From Apostichopus japonicus (Eukaryota; Echinodermata; Holothuroidea; Aspidochirotida; Stichopodidae): a DNA stretch of 64,000 nucleotides. Where the stretch lies: positions 1,193,001-1,257,000 of the forward strand of contig NC_092575.1 in assembly GCF_037975245.1 (NCBI RefSeq). The letters run 5' to 3'. The position numbers were made by a program, and so were the translations under genes. The notes below the pieces were generated by a model. The model saw nothing but the letters and a program-made list of their open reading frames with translations, was not told the DNA's origin and did not search any database. Below are positions 40,709-53,821 of the stretch, one piece after another (the first letter of the stretch is position 1; each line of letters begins with the position of its first letter).

Positions 40709-43700
40709 CATATATGAGTTATTGATAAATGAATGACGTGTTGCTGTCTCTCTCTATCTCTCCCTCCATAGGTTCTTAGAAATGTGGACGACTTATTTGA
40801 GAGAGAAGAACTCTCGGCGGCTCCTGATGTTGGTTGGCCTGATTGTTTTAATTCTGGGGTGTTTGTATTTAGACCGTCTCTTGAAACCCACAAAGAGCTG
40901 ATTCAGTGTGCACTAACGCTAGGCAGTTTTGATGGTACGTATTGTCTTTACAACATCGAAGAGGGTCATGCCATAACTTTATGTCAATTGGTGTAACTTA
41001 GGGCGGGGTGAGAAAATGGAACTGTCTTCGACGAAAAATATATATTTTCTTTATCCTTATCCTTGAGAAACCTTGGATTGCAAAGTCGGCAATGACTATA
41101 ACGCGGATCGCAAAATCGGTAATTACTGGTACGGTTAGACTCGTCCAACACGGTAGCATACAGAAACGCTGTACTCAAAGCCGAAGCCAAAGTGGATTAA
41201 CCAGGTCACACATCATGAATCTGTGCTTGCTACGTTCTTCACTACCGCCCTCACTACCTTTCGGGAGACATTTCATTATGTGGTGTTGATTGTCGATTCA
41301 ACTAACACCTTTTTTAATTATTTGTCTCAGTTTGCCTTTAAAGAAGGTCCTTCTAGGATTGGAACGTCTGGCTCTCTAAACTTTATACAAAATAGGTATT
41401 GCCTCCAATTTATCATTGATGGGATGGGATGGCAGGGTATGGTGAACAAAGGGTGGGTAGTGGATGCAGTGATTGCGTATAATGGCGTTCTCAGTAATAA
41501 CGTTATTCTGTTTTTTTATTGCAGGAGGCGACCAAGGACTCTTGAATACTTTCTTTAAGGATTGGCCCACCAAAGATATGAACAGACATTTGCCTTTTAT
41601 TTACAACATGACGTCATCGATGAGTTATTCTTACTTACCAGCCTATTTGTTGTAAGTATTTTTTTTCAAATAGTTTACTGTTTTGATTTCTGGAAGGATA
41701 TTAATTGACCTTGATTGCTTCTTCTTCTACATTTTTAAAATCTGTTTTATTTCTATTCTTCGTCAGCCTACACGATGCATGATCAATTTATAATCTTACA
41801 AACTTCGAAATGATTGAAATAGGACTTTTCTAAATTACATATCGTTATTTATTAAATTAGTGATCATGATATTACATGTGTGAGAATTGATTCATTTTCT
41901 GGGGAGTGAAATCATTTGTCTATCAAGTTCAGCTCGTATAGTGACAACAATGGGCACTATTGAGGTTTATATGCATAAAGACTCTCACCTCGCTGGTAAA
42001 GTGAAATTCCTTCGAAAGATCCATCTCTATGGAAACTATCACGTGATGATCACTTTAGTGCAAACGCAAACGTCAATTGCTCTCGTCGACATTTAGACCA
42101 GTGGTTCTCAATACGAGGCCCCAGTTTTGGTCCAAATCCGTTCCGCCAGAGTTTTCAGTCTAGCCCTCCAAATAACAACTTGCCACATATTTGCACTAAT
42201 CGGGTATCTGCGGACACCATTCTGTCCTACCCTGCTGTCCTACCCAACTGTCTTAAACTACTGTCCTATATACCCGCACATTATTCAAAGACATGTACAG
42301 TGAGATTTTGTTTATATCTGACACTCTGTCTCTAACCAATGTTTCTCTCTGTCCCTCATAGCATATAAGTTGAGAACGTCCGGTACGATCTCTGTGTCGT
42401 TTGAACATTTAACTGTTATTTTAATTGATCATTTAATTAATTGTAATTTGTTATCAATGACTACTTTCGTTCATCTTATAATGATCATCTTTATATACGC
42501 AGCTTTCGTCACGACATACGTATCGTACATTTTATTGGTTTGGGAAAGCCTTGGTTGTATACATATCATGTAAGGAATGGACATCTACAACCACCTCAAG
42601 GACTAACAAGTCACCATGATGAAGAATTTGTAAAGGTTAGCCAATTTTCATTTTCGTTTATAATTTCAGTCCATTTTCTTATTCATTACATTATTTTGTC
42701 ACTATACTACAGCAAATTGGCAACGGCATGTGTTCTTGTGGAATAGTTCCTAAACTGATTTGAAAACTGCCAAAATCTCAACCAACTTATGGCGGACGCT
42801 CTTGATGTTTTATCTAAATTCTTCATTAGTAGATGGTTTTAAAATTGTTAATAATAATAATAATATCCCTGCCAATGTTCTGTTAATGATATTCCGTTTG
42901 TTACGATAATATTTATGGTAAGCAATAAGTATTTCGTAAAACGCTGCCAATTGGTTTACTCAACAGTCTATCTTGCCAACCGCCTTATCTTTTTATGGAT
43001 TCTTTCTTTCCCTGTTTACAGAAATGGTGGTCCATATTCGTATCTCATATTAAGCCGCGACTTGAACAGGTGAGGTGCCTACATTCTTTGTCTTCAATGA
43101 GTAAATGTCTGTGTATTGAGAAAGGAAGGGGGGGGGGGGGTAGCGAGGACAGGAAGTGGGACAGGAGGGGTTATACATGGTAATCTTAAAATCTGAGTCA
43201 AAGCATATCATCCAATCGTATAAAGAATGTTTAATATTTCATCGAAATGAAAAGGTCTGTCAAGATTCCTTCTTTTTTTTCTGTCAAGTTTTTCAAACGA
43301 CAAACTTTATTTCTTGCAAAGACGGATAATATGTTCCAGAAGGTTGGTTGCACTTGGAGCTATGTCTATACAATCTTCGTGATTAAATTTATCTTCCACA
43401 TACATATACGCAGGAAAATTGAATTTCTGTTAAATTTTTTGCCAATATTTTTCTTCCAAATTCAAAGCAATTATTTGCCGATCCTGATACATTTAATTGA
43501 TCACCACTCTTCCATCCATCCACCCCACCTTTCAAAGGTTCAAAAACGCCTCGTGGAAAATGGGGGAACCCAAAATCTCAAGAAAAAGTACTTTTGAAAA
43601 TGTTCAGCAATGATTGTTAGGTGGTAAAATTTGGATGGAACACTGAGGTTCTTTTGAGTATAAATTAGAAACAACTTGTTTTTATTTACCGTTTATCTTA

Positions 43701-44142
43701 GGAGTCTGGCAGTCTACTTTACGAACTGAATTTAGTTGACGGAAGCACAATAGATGCATCCTCTCCACGTGCGAGGCAGCATGCATGGGAAAGAGGAGAG
43801 ATTGATTATTTAGGAAAGGATGGATTTGATTTCATCCTGGATCAGATTTGCACAGTGATTGAGGGTAATGATATAAAAGAAGAAAAAGATGAACAGACAC
43901 CATCATCATCAGGAGACTCTGATTCCAAACTTAATGATGAGAATAGGATGGGTGGAAATCAAGACAAGACATCACCAACAGAGGTGAAGGAAACGGAGGA
44001 GGACGCAGGAGCGTCTCCCAATGGGGAGAACGATTCTCCTGCTGAGAACAATGGCAAGGGAGAGCCTGGAGGAGAAATGGAAATAGACGACAGACCCACA
44101 GACGATCAAACGAAAAGTAAATGTCCATGTGTGATTCAGTGA
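33620..44142 (+). CDS. GYG1: Glycogenin, self-glucosylating glycogen primer (complete, 415 aa)
   Basis: Coding exons: 33620-33655 (ATG 33634), 39379-39517, 40340-40514, 40772-40934, 41525-41651, 42503-42635, 43022-43069, 43702-44142 (TGA); all phases match. Glycogenin is a family-8 glycosyltransferase that attaches glucose from UDP-glucose to its own tyrosine, making the primer extended by glycogen synthase. Visible landmarks are [18 protein letters not shown] at the N-terminus, [14 protein letters not shown] followed by the metal-binding DAD (residues 109-111), [29 protein letters not shown], and HLPFIYN with YSYLP, where the acceptor tyrosine corresponds to about Tyr201. The segment [20 protein letters not shown] matches the conserved C-terminal glycogen-synthase-binding region. 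It is followed by about 100 acidic, Ser/Glu/Asp-rich residues ending KSKCPCVIQ, a CaaX-like terminus. Intron 1 (5.7 kb) carries a decayed transposon. The gene faces the dehydrogenase gene convergently. Confidence 0.95.
34082..38995. mobile_element. Decayed ~4.9-kb DNA transposon with inverted repeats, in glycogenin intron 1
   Basis: Two pairs of inverted blocks frame the region. Outer: 34082-34121 (CCCCGGGGGGCGA, T-run, CCCAAACAGGTTTGCAA) matches the complement of 38956-38995. Inner: 34243-34301 (ATAGGCCATCAGCTGAAG then GTTTCGTTCCAGCA then GGGTCTA) matches the complement of 38311-38377. The spacing between blocks is longer on the right arm (about 580 bp against 120 bp), so the right arm gained, or the left lost, sequence. 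Broken coding sequence (34548-36499) lies between. SINE-like sequence abuts both ends. Superfamily not assigned and no target duplication identified. Confidence 0.6.
34548..36499 (+). pseudogene. Broken transposon protein with Cys-rich C-terminus
   Basis: Fragments in changing frames: [14 protein letters not shown] from 34548, then [21 protein letters not shown] in another frame near 34785-34840, then [11 protein letters not shown] in a third (about 34905). The C-terminal part (from about 36110) reads [54 protein letters not shown], then a TGA at 36381-36383. After the stop the same frame continues [14 protein letters not shown] with an acidic end and a second TGA at 36497-36499. From memory this order (GFH.xCYRRF; LPPTxxAL.QH; WMTxPPAPDxLL; Cys-rich tail) belongs to a multicopy transposon-associated protein family in fish and invertebrates; the superfamily is not certain. 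Frameshifts and the stop indicate a dead copy, or one spliced in ways not visible here. Confidence 0.6.
38996..39178 (-). mobile_element. tRNA-derived SINE
   Basis: On the minus strand, starting near 39178: GGCGTGGTGGTCAAGTAGTT (box A), then GGTTCGAGCCC (box B, 39118-39128), then CCTTGGGCAGGGCACTTTAT and GGTAACTTGTAAATATGGC, ending near TGGGAAGTCCCCCGGGGG. The box A/B arrangement is that of a pol III tRNA promoter, and the TTGGGCAGGGCACTTTA body is familiar from invertebrate SINEs. The long C-run at 39177-39190 is its 5' flank. It abuts the right end of the transposon. Confidence 0.7.
40619..40703. repeat. (TA)n microsatellite, about 85 bp
   Basis: Uninterrupted TA dinucleotides in the glycogenin intron between exons 3 and 4, preceded by a C-run. 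Confidence 0.95.
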
Positions 44143-45550
44143 CATTAATGATATAGTCTCTGCAAGCAGCATGATTCGGCCAGTGATATGAGAATGTGAT
44201 AGGCTATGTAATGTTCCAAAAATGATCAGGAAATTATGAGACGCGTGACTCTATAAGTAACGACGTGTTGTCTTAGCATGCACGGTTTTAATTTGAAGAA
44301 AAGTCAATTTATTCTCATCATAATCACAGTAAGAACCGTCCTTCTTTTTTTGTTTTAAAGTTAGGACAGTTTCTGTGAGGAAGCGCATTGTGGTCTGCTC
44401 TAGATGTGTTTGTTAAAATGTTGATATATACCGCCACCATCTCCTCCCGCATACCTTCCTTTATTGTTGGACATCAAGGAGAATTGCAATGAGGATGTAG
44501 GGGACGTATCACCCACCCCCCCCCCCTCCCCGAGAAATAGTTTATCGAAAATATATAAAGGAGAACGTCGGGAAAGGATCGATACTGCCTTTTTCCGAGT
44601 AGTTTTTGAATTTATTAGGATTTGAGGTTGTGTTGGAGCAATGCTGTCGTCTGTTTACATCCGTGGCGGTTTGATTTGAACATCTTGCCATTTATCGGAA
44701 AATTTTCTACTTGTTTTCGGGAATATAAAATATTATGGTGGCTGTGATCCATCGGTCGGGTAGATTCATGAACGCCCGGTTTGATGGGACAATCAGAAAT
44801 GTTTGTGAGGTCAAAATGTCAGCAACCCTCCACCAGTCGTTCTTCCAAATGAGATTTGCCCTGTGAGCGATATCAATAGAAGCGCAAGTTTATAAACATA
44901 TATATAGATGAAGTAGTGAACGTGGCTTGACGCAATCGCCCAAAAATTATGATTCGAGCGAAACGCACGGTATACGACCAGAGGCGCAACCACCCTTCGT
45001 CGAACGGGGGGGGGGGGGTTGGAGGTGGGCGCTAAGATGATAAGTCGTCCAAGGGAGGGGACACTAGAATTTTCGACTGTTTGGGTTGTACCACATATAG
45101 GCAGGTTATATATTTATGTATACTGTACACAAGGATGTTTGTAACATTGTCTGACATTGCCCCCATCCCAACCCCATTCCCAGCGGGTGTATATGTGATG
45201 GCGCCCGTGATCCTGATAAGACTTATCAAACTGATATTTTTACTGAAATGTAACTTTTTAACTGAAATGTATAACTATTTGAAGATATTGTATTTGAAAA
45301 TAGGAGGGCAGGTAGACTAGTGGGGGTGAATAAGATTGACGATAATGTAACTATATACGATTTGTAGATTAGATGGGTAATATTTTGTAACTTTTGTGTG
45401 TATTTCTATACAAATTAATACATTTTCTGTAATAGCTATAAAGATATGAACAGAGTTTTGGCTCTTCCGCGAACCACTTGACGGTCTTTTTTATTGTAGG
45501 TATTCCTGATTTTGCAGTGGTGCTAATAAAGACGATTTGTATTTTACTTT
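44143..45550 (+). terminator. Glycogenin 3' UTR and polyadenylation signal
   Basis: No coding frames of note. AATAAA at 45525-45530 (GTGCTAATAAAGACG) is the best candidate for the transcript end, about 1.4 kb after the stop. C-run near 44518 and G-run near 45006. Confidence 0.45.
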
Positions 45551-47177
45551 TTAAAAGAAGGTTTCGGGGTTTGGATCAATGAATTTATCAAACGTACTAA
45601 ATATATTCAAATGTGATCAGTATTGATCACAATAAAAAATGAAATGAAATATATATTTTTGAGTTAGAATTATTGAATATGTAATGATTCGATAATAAAT
45701 ATTTCTGTCACCCAGACAGCTTTGACGATCGTAACAAGGACACACAAAAATTCATATAATTGTTTTCCCCGAAATTTTTCTTTTTCATTATTAAGGAAAC
45801 TTTGATAGCTTTATGAATAACTTAATGTATAAAACTATTATTGATTTTAGCGTCTGGTACAGAACGGTATAAAACAGATATATATATACATGAAAACAAC
45901 AGATATTAAACTCCAGAAGGCCAAAGGTTATCACCGTGTTTCATTAACATTGCCTCTAGCAATTAGGGAATGTCTGATTGGAGATGTTGCTCACTCGATA
46001 TACAGTAAGAGTTTATTACAAGTTATCTATGCTGTCTGCTAATCACAATCGTTTATCTTTCTATCTGGTTTTTAGACCATATTACGTCTTCTGTAATTAA
46101 ATGATGCGAAAGTGCGAAAAGAGGCAAAGGTCATTTCAGTTCAACTCAGAATTGATTCTAAAATCTTTAAAATGGTCATATTCTACAATTGAATAATATA
46201 TGGAATGATATATGGAAGTAACTGACAAGAGGCTTCCATAACTTAACTATATGACGGAGTGAATATAAGCAATAGTAATCATAATTTGGGCTATTATCCG
46301 TTACACACAGACACTAGATATCCTATAGGGTTTCTTTCATGGTGTCTGAGCGATGAATCATGACAGGTGGTACAATTCACTGTGCAGAAGTCCATTGAGC
46401 TACAACATCACTCATGTTCTAGTTATGAGAAAGATTAGTGCAGTGGTACTTTGTTGTCAGTGAAACAGAGACCAATCTGTGGATTCTGAAGACTTGTAAG
46501 CATATTATTCTTAAGAACGGAACCTTCACCTATAAGATTCCTAAAGATATGCAGCTTATGACAGCATCGAATCCTCAATGTACTTGTGCATTTCTGGTAT
46601 TTCATTCAATACAATTGAAGGAGTGTATAATTAGCATATCCAGGGGTGTGTGTAAGTAAGACACATCCCTAACATAGCCAAAGTTGTTATGTTAGGTCTA
46701 TAGCTATAGTTGAAACAGGGATTTGGTGGAATGCTATGTATCATAGTCGGTTTACTACAGATTAGAGCGTCATAATCCACGTCAGGGATTACCGGGGGAT
46801 TGTCCAAAGCTGTTACGAAGTTACGTTAAGTCTTTACTATCGTAGGCATAGCGAACATCAAGTATAGGACCATAAGTACTCACTTGACGTAACATTTTCA
46901 TAATCATACGTTTACAATGTTAGGGGGACTGTAAAGGTTGAGTTGGATCAAACTGTTTGCTACGGCTGTATTTTCTTGGGAGGATTTTTCTTTAAAAACA
47001 TATCTCTGACAAACCGTGGTAAGTACCTCTTGTATACAAAGTTCCTTGAAATTAGTCTCAAGGTTGTTCCTTACATGAAGCCAAAAATAAATAAATAAAA
47101 AAATAAGCTTTTGCGATTAGTCTAAGTAATCGGTAGACATTTATGGACAGATTCAGTTCTTTGTATATTGATATGCT
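45551..47177. other. Intergenic AT-rich sequence
   Basis: No gene, repeat or RNA recognised on either strand. The longest frame (46438-46659) has no recognisable domain. Confidence 0.45.
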
Positions 47178-47185
47178 CATGGTAG

Positions 47186-49273
47186 CAGTGGCGTAGCTAG
47201 GATTTTTTGAGTGGGGGGGCCATGGGGGGGGCTGTTCTTTCTAGTGGGGGGGCCGGAGGTTACTATCTAAGCGGAGCGCCACCATGGTTGGCGCGGAGCG
47301 TACAGAGAAAATTTGAGATTTCAGCACCCCCCAGATCGCAGGAGATGGCACCTGTGAGGCAAAATAGCAACCAAAAAGATGTGCAACTTTGGTGACAGAA
47401 ATGCAAAAAAAGTTTTTTCTCTTTCATGCTGACTGGCCTTGCCAACTCAACCAGACTTTTAACTTGAGGGAATTTGGCATCATTTGCAGGAATTTCAGAA
47501 TTCCCAATATTTTATATCTCTACCAGTAGTGGAAAATCCTGTTTCGACAGTTTCGTTGCCATAAAAAAGTTGTTTTGTGGAATATTCAATGACATATATT
47601 CATTTGACTCGAGGCAATATATGAATACCTGCAGGGGGCGGCGATCTGTTTCAAATATTGGGGGGGGGGGACATCTGCTTGGATGAGGGGGAATTACTGT
47701 CAAAGCGGAGCGCCACCATTGGTTGGCGCGCAGCGTACAAGAAAATTTCTGGTTTTGATAGCCCCCCAGATGACCGGAAATGGCACTTCTCGGGCTTGAA
47801 AATGACCAACCAGATGTACACTTTTGCCTGAGAACCAAGTTTTTCCTAATAGTTTTTCTTTTTTCATTCATAACCTTTTGTCAAGATTGTCACCAGTCAC
47901 ACATCATGTTCGACCTCATTGCATTTATAGGTAATTCTACGTAACGCCCCACAATACCCGTCAGCCCCACTTTTCAAGGTTTTAAGCCCATTATTTGTTC
48001 AGAATTTGAATAATAAATTCACTTCAAAACATACCCATAATGTTGCACTAAATTTCATCTATGGACAACCAATATAGAAAACCCCCCTTAACCACTAACA
48101 GACCGGTCAAAATTGCACGAGTATAGAGGGAAGTATACTATGATGAAGAATGTTGGTCAAGGAATTTTCGAAATTTCAGACACAGTTAAATTATTGGTGT
48201 ACAAATATTAAAACCTCTTATAACGGCTACTATAAAACTTCGATATCATAGAAAATACAAAAAAAATATGCTCGAGGGGGAGGGCGGTCTCCACCCCTTC
48301 ACCCCCCCCTCCCTTGGCTACGCACCTGCGGTTAGAAATCTTGTAGGAAACAGGCCAAATGGAAACCCAGTGAACCCATATCGATGTGGATCCTATGTAT
48401 GATTGTACGTACTTACACTCATACACAAGATGCAAACCAAATTTCATTACGGATGCGGTCCGTCTAGCTATTCATTTCGAGAAAACAAAGTAAAAACTAC
48501 TTTCGGTCATATATAGTAACAAATTGTGACACGGTTAGACAGGCGCTTTGCGAGGAATTTGCCAAGGGAGGGGCAAAGCTTGTACCCAGACTTTCTAAGC
48601 GTAGCGCCACCATAAGTTGGCGCGAAGTGCAAAAGAAAATTTTGGCCGAAAATGTCTCCCAGATCGCTGGAAATGGCACTTCGCAGGCCTTGTAAGTTGC
48701 ATCTAAGCATTTTCTATTTTGAAATTACTAGCGATATCATAAAAAAAATACAAAACATATGCTTAAAAAAAACTATGCCACCAAATATTGGGGGGATATA
48801 AGATACTATATCCCCCCACCTAAAATATTGGGGGGACATGTCCCCCCCGTCCCCCCCCATGATCGCCGCCCATGAATACCTGATACCTCTGCTCAGTACA
48901 AACGGAGCCAATCTTTTGATAGATTGTTGCGCTAGGTGGAAGCACTGAACATATTTTCAGCAGATATCGCTATCACGCAGCACAACAAGGTTCGTGGTGT
49001 ATGGTCGCAATCGTCGCATCGACCATTGCCATGCCATTCTGTGTGACCATTCTCATGATTACTACAGATATTGTATTATTCTTATTCTGCCAGATGCAGA
49101 CGAGAAAATTGTGTAACTCTATTTCCCAAATTATTGAACAAAAAATATTAGCGAATCGCACTGATGAGTGTTTTTTTTTTACCCCATTCCCAGTGGGGGG
49201 GCCAGTGGGGGGGCCAGCCGATTTCATGGGGGGGCCTCGGCCCCCCCAGGCCCCCCCCGTAGCTACGCCACTG
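47186..49273. mobile_element. 2088-bp non-autonomous hAT-like transposon with perfect 8-bp target duplication
   Basis: The left end is CAGTGGCGTAGCTA (47186-47199) and the right end is its exact inverse (49260-49273). CATGGTAG flanks both sides (47178-47185 and 49274-49281), an intact 8-bp target-site duplication. Length of duplication and CAGTGG termini fit the hAT superfamily. There is no transposase frame. Inside, a box of about 90 bp (AAGCGGAGCGCCACCAT then GGTTGGCGCG, GAAAATTT, CCCAGAT and AATGGCAC) occurs three times, near 47268, 47703 and 48593. G-rich sub-terminal runs are present at both ends. Confidence 0.88.
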
Positions 49274-49281
49274 CATGGTAG

Positions 49282-50291
49282 TAAAGCTTACACTAGAGTA
49301 GCCTACGCAGGTTTCTCACAGTAAGAAGGTGTCTGATTTAACTGCCTTAACAGGGTAATTCTTTACACCTTCTTCAATAATAATATACATCAGAATATGT
49401 TAACTTATTCGCTATATATCTTCATTAATCACACGATACTCCCCCTCACGATGCTTCACCAAAACAGCAGTCTATGCTACACAGCGGTCTATGATACATA
49501 AGTCGTGTGCCTATACACAGCTTTATTCTAAAACAAACAGACAGAAAAATAAACAAACAAACAGAAAACAAATAAACAGGAAAATCTCAAATTGTCATCC
49601 TATAGCTGGCAGGGACATATATGGATATGCTATTCACTTTCAAAGGAACGTTGTGATTTTGTTTTCATAAAATGCACTACGATAAATTGCTATATTTGCA
49701 AATAAGATCGCCTAGACATATGACAATGATTCTCCACATGGTTGATTTAGAGGGGGAGGGGAGGGGGAGGGGGAGGAAAACAATAACAAGAGAGAACATT
49801 AATATTTACAATGATTTCGAGAGATTTGTGTTCAGATTACAAGCTACCTCGAGAAAAAGATAAATTATTGAAATGAAAGACAAACTTTTGTTTTATATAT
49901 TACATTTATACTGGCGCATGAACCAACCTCATAACCAAACTTATAACGCGCATCCTACTCACGACATCCTGCAATAGATGTTTTTAAATATATATATATT
50001 CTACACATATACTACCTTCTAAAACTGGAAGGTATTATTTCGTACTACGAAATATGCACCAGATATCAAACAGACACAGTCTGATTTATATGATTAATAA
50101 CAATACCAGCATCGAAATTAACAAAGGAATTGAATTGTTCGAACAATGTAGAAAACTTGGCTTAATATCAAATCATCTCAAGCCTCCCAAGTACGACTGC
50201 ATTACAAATCGTGACGTCATCAGATGTTTGTTTGGGATCATTGATATCAATATTAGGATTGGCATTATCACTGGAAATCTCATTTGAAAAT
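49282..50291. other. 3' flank of the dehydrogenase gene (minus strand)
   Basis: No coding sequence recognised. TTTATT at 49522-49527 is AATAAA on the minus strand and could end the convergent dehydrogenase transcript, about 770 bp after its stop. A GGGGGAGGGG-type purine run lies near 49752. Confidence 0.35.
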
Positions 50292-51201
50292 TTAATTCGA
50301 AGGTCCTGCTTCAATTCCAATCATTTGAAGGCTCCTTTTCCACAATTCTTGAGCAAGGTCCTCGTCGCAACCAATTGCTGTTAGCTTCTTTGCTTGGCAC
50401 CGTTCATAATAAGCACCGTTGCTAAGTTCTGTTTCATCTGCAACTGCGCAGTGTATCGAAGCTTGAGCGCCCTCCAGTGGCGATTTTAAGAATGGTATGA
50501 TAGCGGGAGCCATTTTTCGTAACCAATTACTCCAGTTGCGTTTTATTCCAGTGTTTACCGAACCTGTTGAGTGAAAGAAGAAATGTTGTTACTGAAGTAA
50601 CATACAGAATAGGACTCATGATCTTATTTCAATGTAGTGTAATAGAGGGGGGGGGGGTGGGTGGAAGTGGCCAATGCTGTGTGGGTGTATACTTTTCACT
50701 AATACCGTATACCACGTTGCTAGGTATACTTATTTTTCTTCACAATGCAAAGATAAAGCGCATGTCACATACAAGTCTTGCAACAAATGCACTAATCACA
50801 TAATGATCGTGATGTGGCGAAGTTCCTCTGAAACTGACACAAATTTGCAATAGCGCCATCTAATACGTGTTTTCGTCTACAAAGTAAAACCCTGCTTCAC
50901 ATACTAGAAATTGTCATCATATTCCCAAGCGAGAACCGCTTATCGGTGAATAATGTTGGTGTATATATTTCTTTTTTAAACAGTTTTTGTATTTTGTAGA
51001 CATCCAGTAAAACGTTAACAGCATCAGGGAAAGTTTAACTTTGCATTCACTAGTATAACCTCTAGGACGGAAATAGCCGTGAAATTATTACATGTACCTA
51101 TTGCAACGGATCGCCGAAACTGGAAACAATTCATAAGGATAATTTCCTAGGGTATAAAATCTTTCATGCAAAGAATGAGACTAAATGCCCGACTCTTTGA
51201 A

Positions 51202-51247
<46 letters not shown>

Positions 51248-53773
51248 GAAAATCGTAATGAGTTGGAAAATCAAGAACAGTGAAAAAACTTTCAGCCTCC
51301 ACCGGGATTCGAACCACGGGCCTCCCGCTCTGTACGCGGACACCCTAACCACTAGGCTATGGACGCTGATTGTATGTCCAGAGGTTCGAAACCGGTAAGG
51401 AAGATCGTAATTCCACTGTAGGCGTTTGTCACCTGTATCGAACAATACTAGTTCTGTTTTTGGTGACATATTTTGCCCTACTCTAGAGATCAAACATGAT
51501 GCTAACCAACTCGAAAATCATTTGTGATTCCTAAAGCCGGATCTCGAAAGAGATACTTTGAACAGACTTTATGTTAATGCAATGGAGGTAAACGACAAAG
51601 GCAAATGAATATATATAAATGAAAATCGTAATGATATATATCGTAATATATCATTATATCGTAATGATATATATCGTATATATCGTAATGATATATATAT
51701 ATATATATATATATATATTTCATTACTGTCATTCACTGTAAACTTGTATTACAGAGTATTAAGTGAGTATACCGTTCTTCCATTGAAATGCATGCCTGTG
51801 TGTGTAAACTCATACAAATAGTATTTGCTTCTCTAGCATTGTACCTTCAATGCAACATATCTTGTTCTCTGCTATTCAATATGCGTAGGCCTATTATGAT
51901 ATGCGTTATCAATGTGGCAATGTGAACCTTCTTGCCTAGCAACAGCAGGCATACTTTGGAGTATCCAAAAATGTGCGTGTTGCAGAATCATGCATATGAA
52001 TGAGGAGGTATCGGTATATGTATTTATCCTATCGAGACTTATCATGAATGGGTCACACGGCATCATATCAGCCAATCACAGATAGGAATGGTATGCAGAA
52101 TGTTTCTTATCCATTGTCATATAAGTGCTGAGTTTGCACTACTGTGTACAGTAAATAATAACTTACAATTACAGGTTTATGATTACGCGGTCACTACACC
52201 CAATGACATAATAGTTAACAAGAGAAGTGAAAGTGTGTAATTAATTATATCTGACCTGAACAAACAGTCCATCTAATACAATCGAAAGCAAAGATTTGTA
52301 AGGGAGGCAAAACTGGCATTAAAGTGATATACGATGCATTTGTTTTAATGTCGAAAGGCCATGCAAAACAGAAAAGTAAATTTTTGTTTAAAATAAAATC
52401 CAAAATCAACAAAACAAAACAAAATTACGTACAAGAAAAAGAGGTAAATCAACACCACCTATACGACAACGAATACAATTTAGAACCATGTTTTTCCCGT
52501 GCATTATCCAATCCTCTTTCAGTATAGCTGGTTTTCGTTGTGTAAAACAGAAACTATTCCAGCTATCACCATTAATTAATGTTATAAAGGTATCGCACCA
52601 CAATTAGAGTATAGTGCACGTCCGCCTGAGAAGTTAACCATTGTCGGAAAATAGCCCTAAAAGTGCCCTACTGTGTTGATTGTTTTGGCATTTTCTGAGT
52701 CATCACCATTCTTTTTGATGCTTGGATGTTGAAGGAGAGGAAACAAACTACTGATGGCTTAAAAATCTGGAGGATTGAAGGTGATTTAAGGTATTTTAGA
52801 AAATCTTTGGTGAAACGACAGCTGGCTGATGGGAAGGGGAGCACTATATGATAAACTTTGAGCTCATCTAGCTCAAAATCTAAACGGTTATGGTGGCAAA
52901 ACCTGAATGTTTTATGATAGCTCAGGCAGTTAGCTATCATATGGTGGGTAGGACATGTCAGTTGAGAACATCTATCTATGCTCTATCGGCCTTGGAAAGG
53001 GACGAGTTTAGTGTGTAAGTCAATGGGAGCAATTAATTGCGGTGCGGTACCTAAAGATGTATTTACGAAGAACAACTTCCTCAAACAGCTAAGAAAAGAG
53101 ATGTTGGTGTTACTTCATAGATTTAAGACGCGACATCACAGAGCAAACAGTGCTTGGACTATGAAAGTTTTTCTTGGTATCAATTCCTAATAGTTAAGCT
53201 TAGTTTCATGTCCGTGGTAGAACAGTATTTGCAAATGTTATTGCTAACATGAAGTTTTTCATTCTTCATTCAGCTTTAAGTTGGGGAGCACTATGAGTAG
53301 CCTATTTTGACTGATGACTTTCTCAAAAGTTAGGGTGGGGGGTAACCCCTCCCATTAGACACCTCCAAGCCGACAGTCTATAACTAAAACATATTACGCC
53401 CCCCCCCCAAAAAAAAAAAAAAATCCTAAAGAGCTTAAACTAGCACGTATGGTTTGTTAGCTGTTTAAGGTAGTAGTTAGAGATATCTCTATCGTTATAA
53501 GCTAAAAGCCTATCCCCTTTGATTCCCCTTTAACTGAATGCCGTCATCTTTAGTATATGCAACCATGTAACAGACACTATTGTGAAATTTCCTTTTAATT
53601 TACGGGAAATTCCCTTTCGTCTTAATATCAGTCCGTACAACACGTGACATGAAGTACTTGCTCTATTCAAGCATAGAACTCTATAACAACGAAGTAAGTT
53701 ATTACTTTCCATCATTCCCACTCCCACACAGTAAAATGGTTTGTCCAAAAACAGAACCCGCAAAGAATGGGGT

Positions 53774-53821
<48 letters not shown>

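Noticed and set aside
42099-42385. CAGTGGTTCTCAA followed later by AAGTTGAGAAC in the glycogenin intron, resembling hAT ends
   Set aside because: The right end diverges after GTTCTCAA, and no 8-bp target duplication flanks the pair.
51300-51375. Possible tRNA gene on the minus strand
   Set aside because: The T-stem pairs poorly, the anticodon would be an unusual ACA, and a SINE body with a (TA)n tail follows directly.
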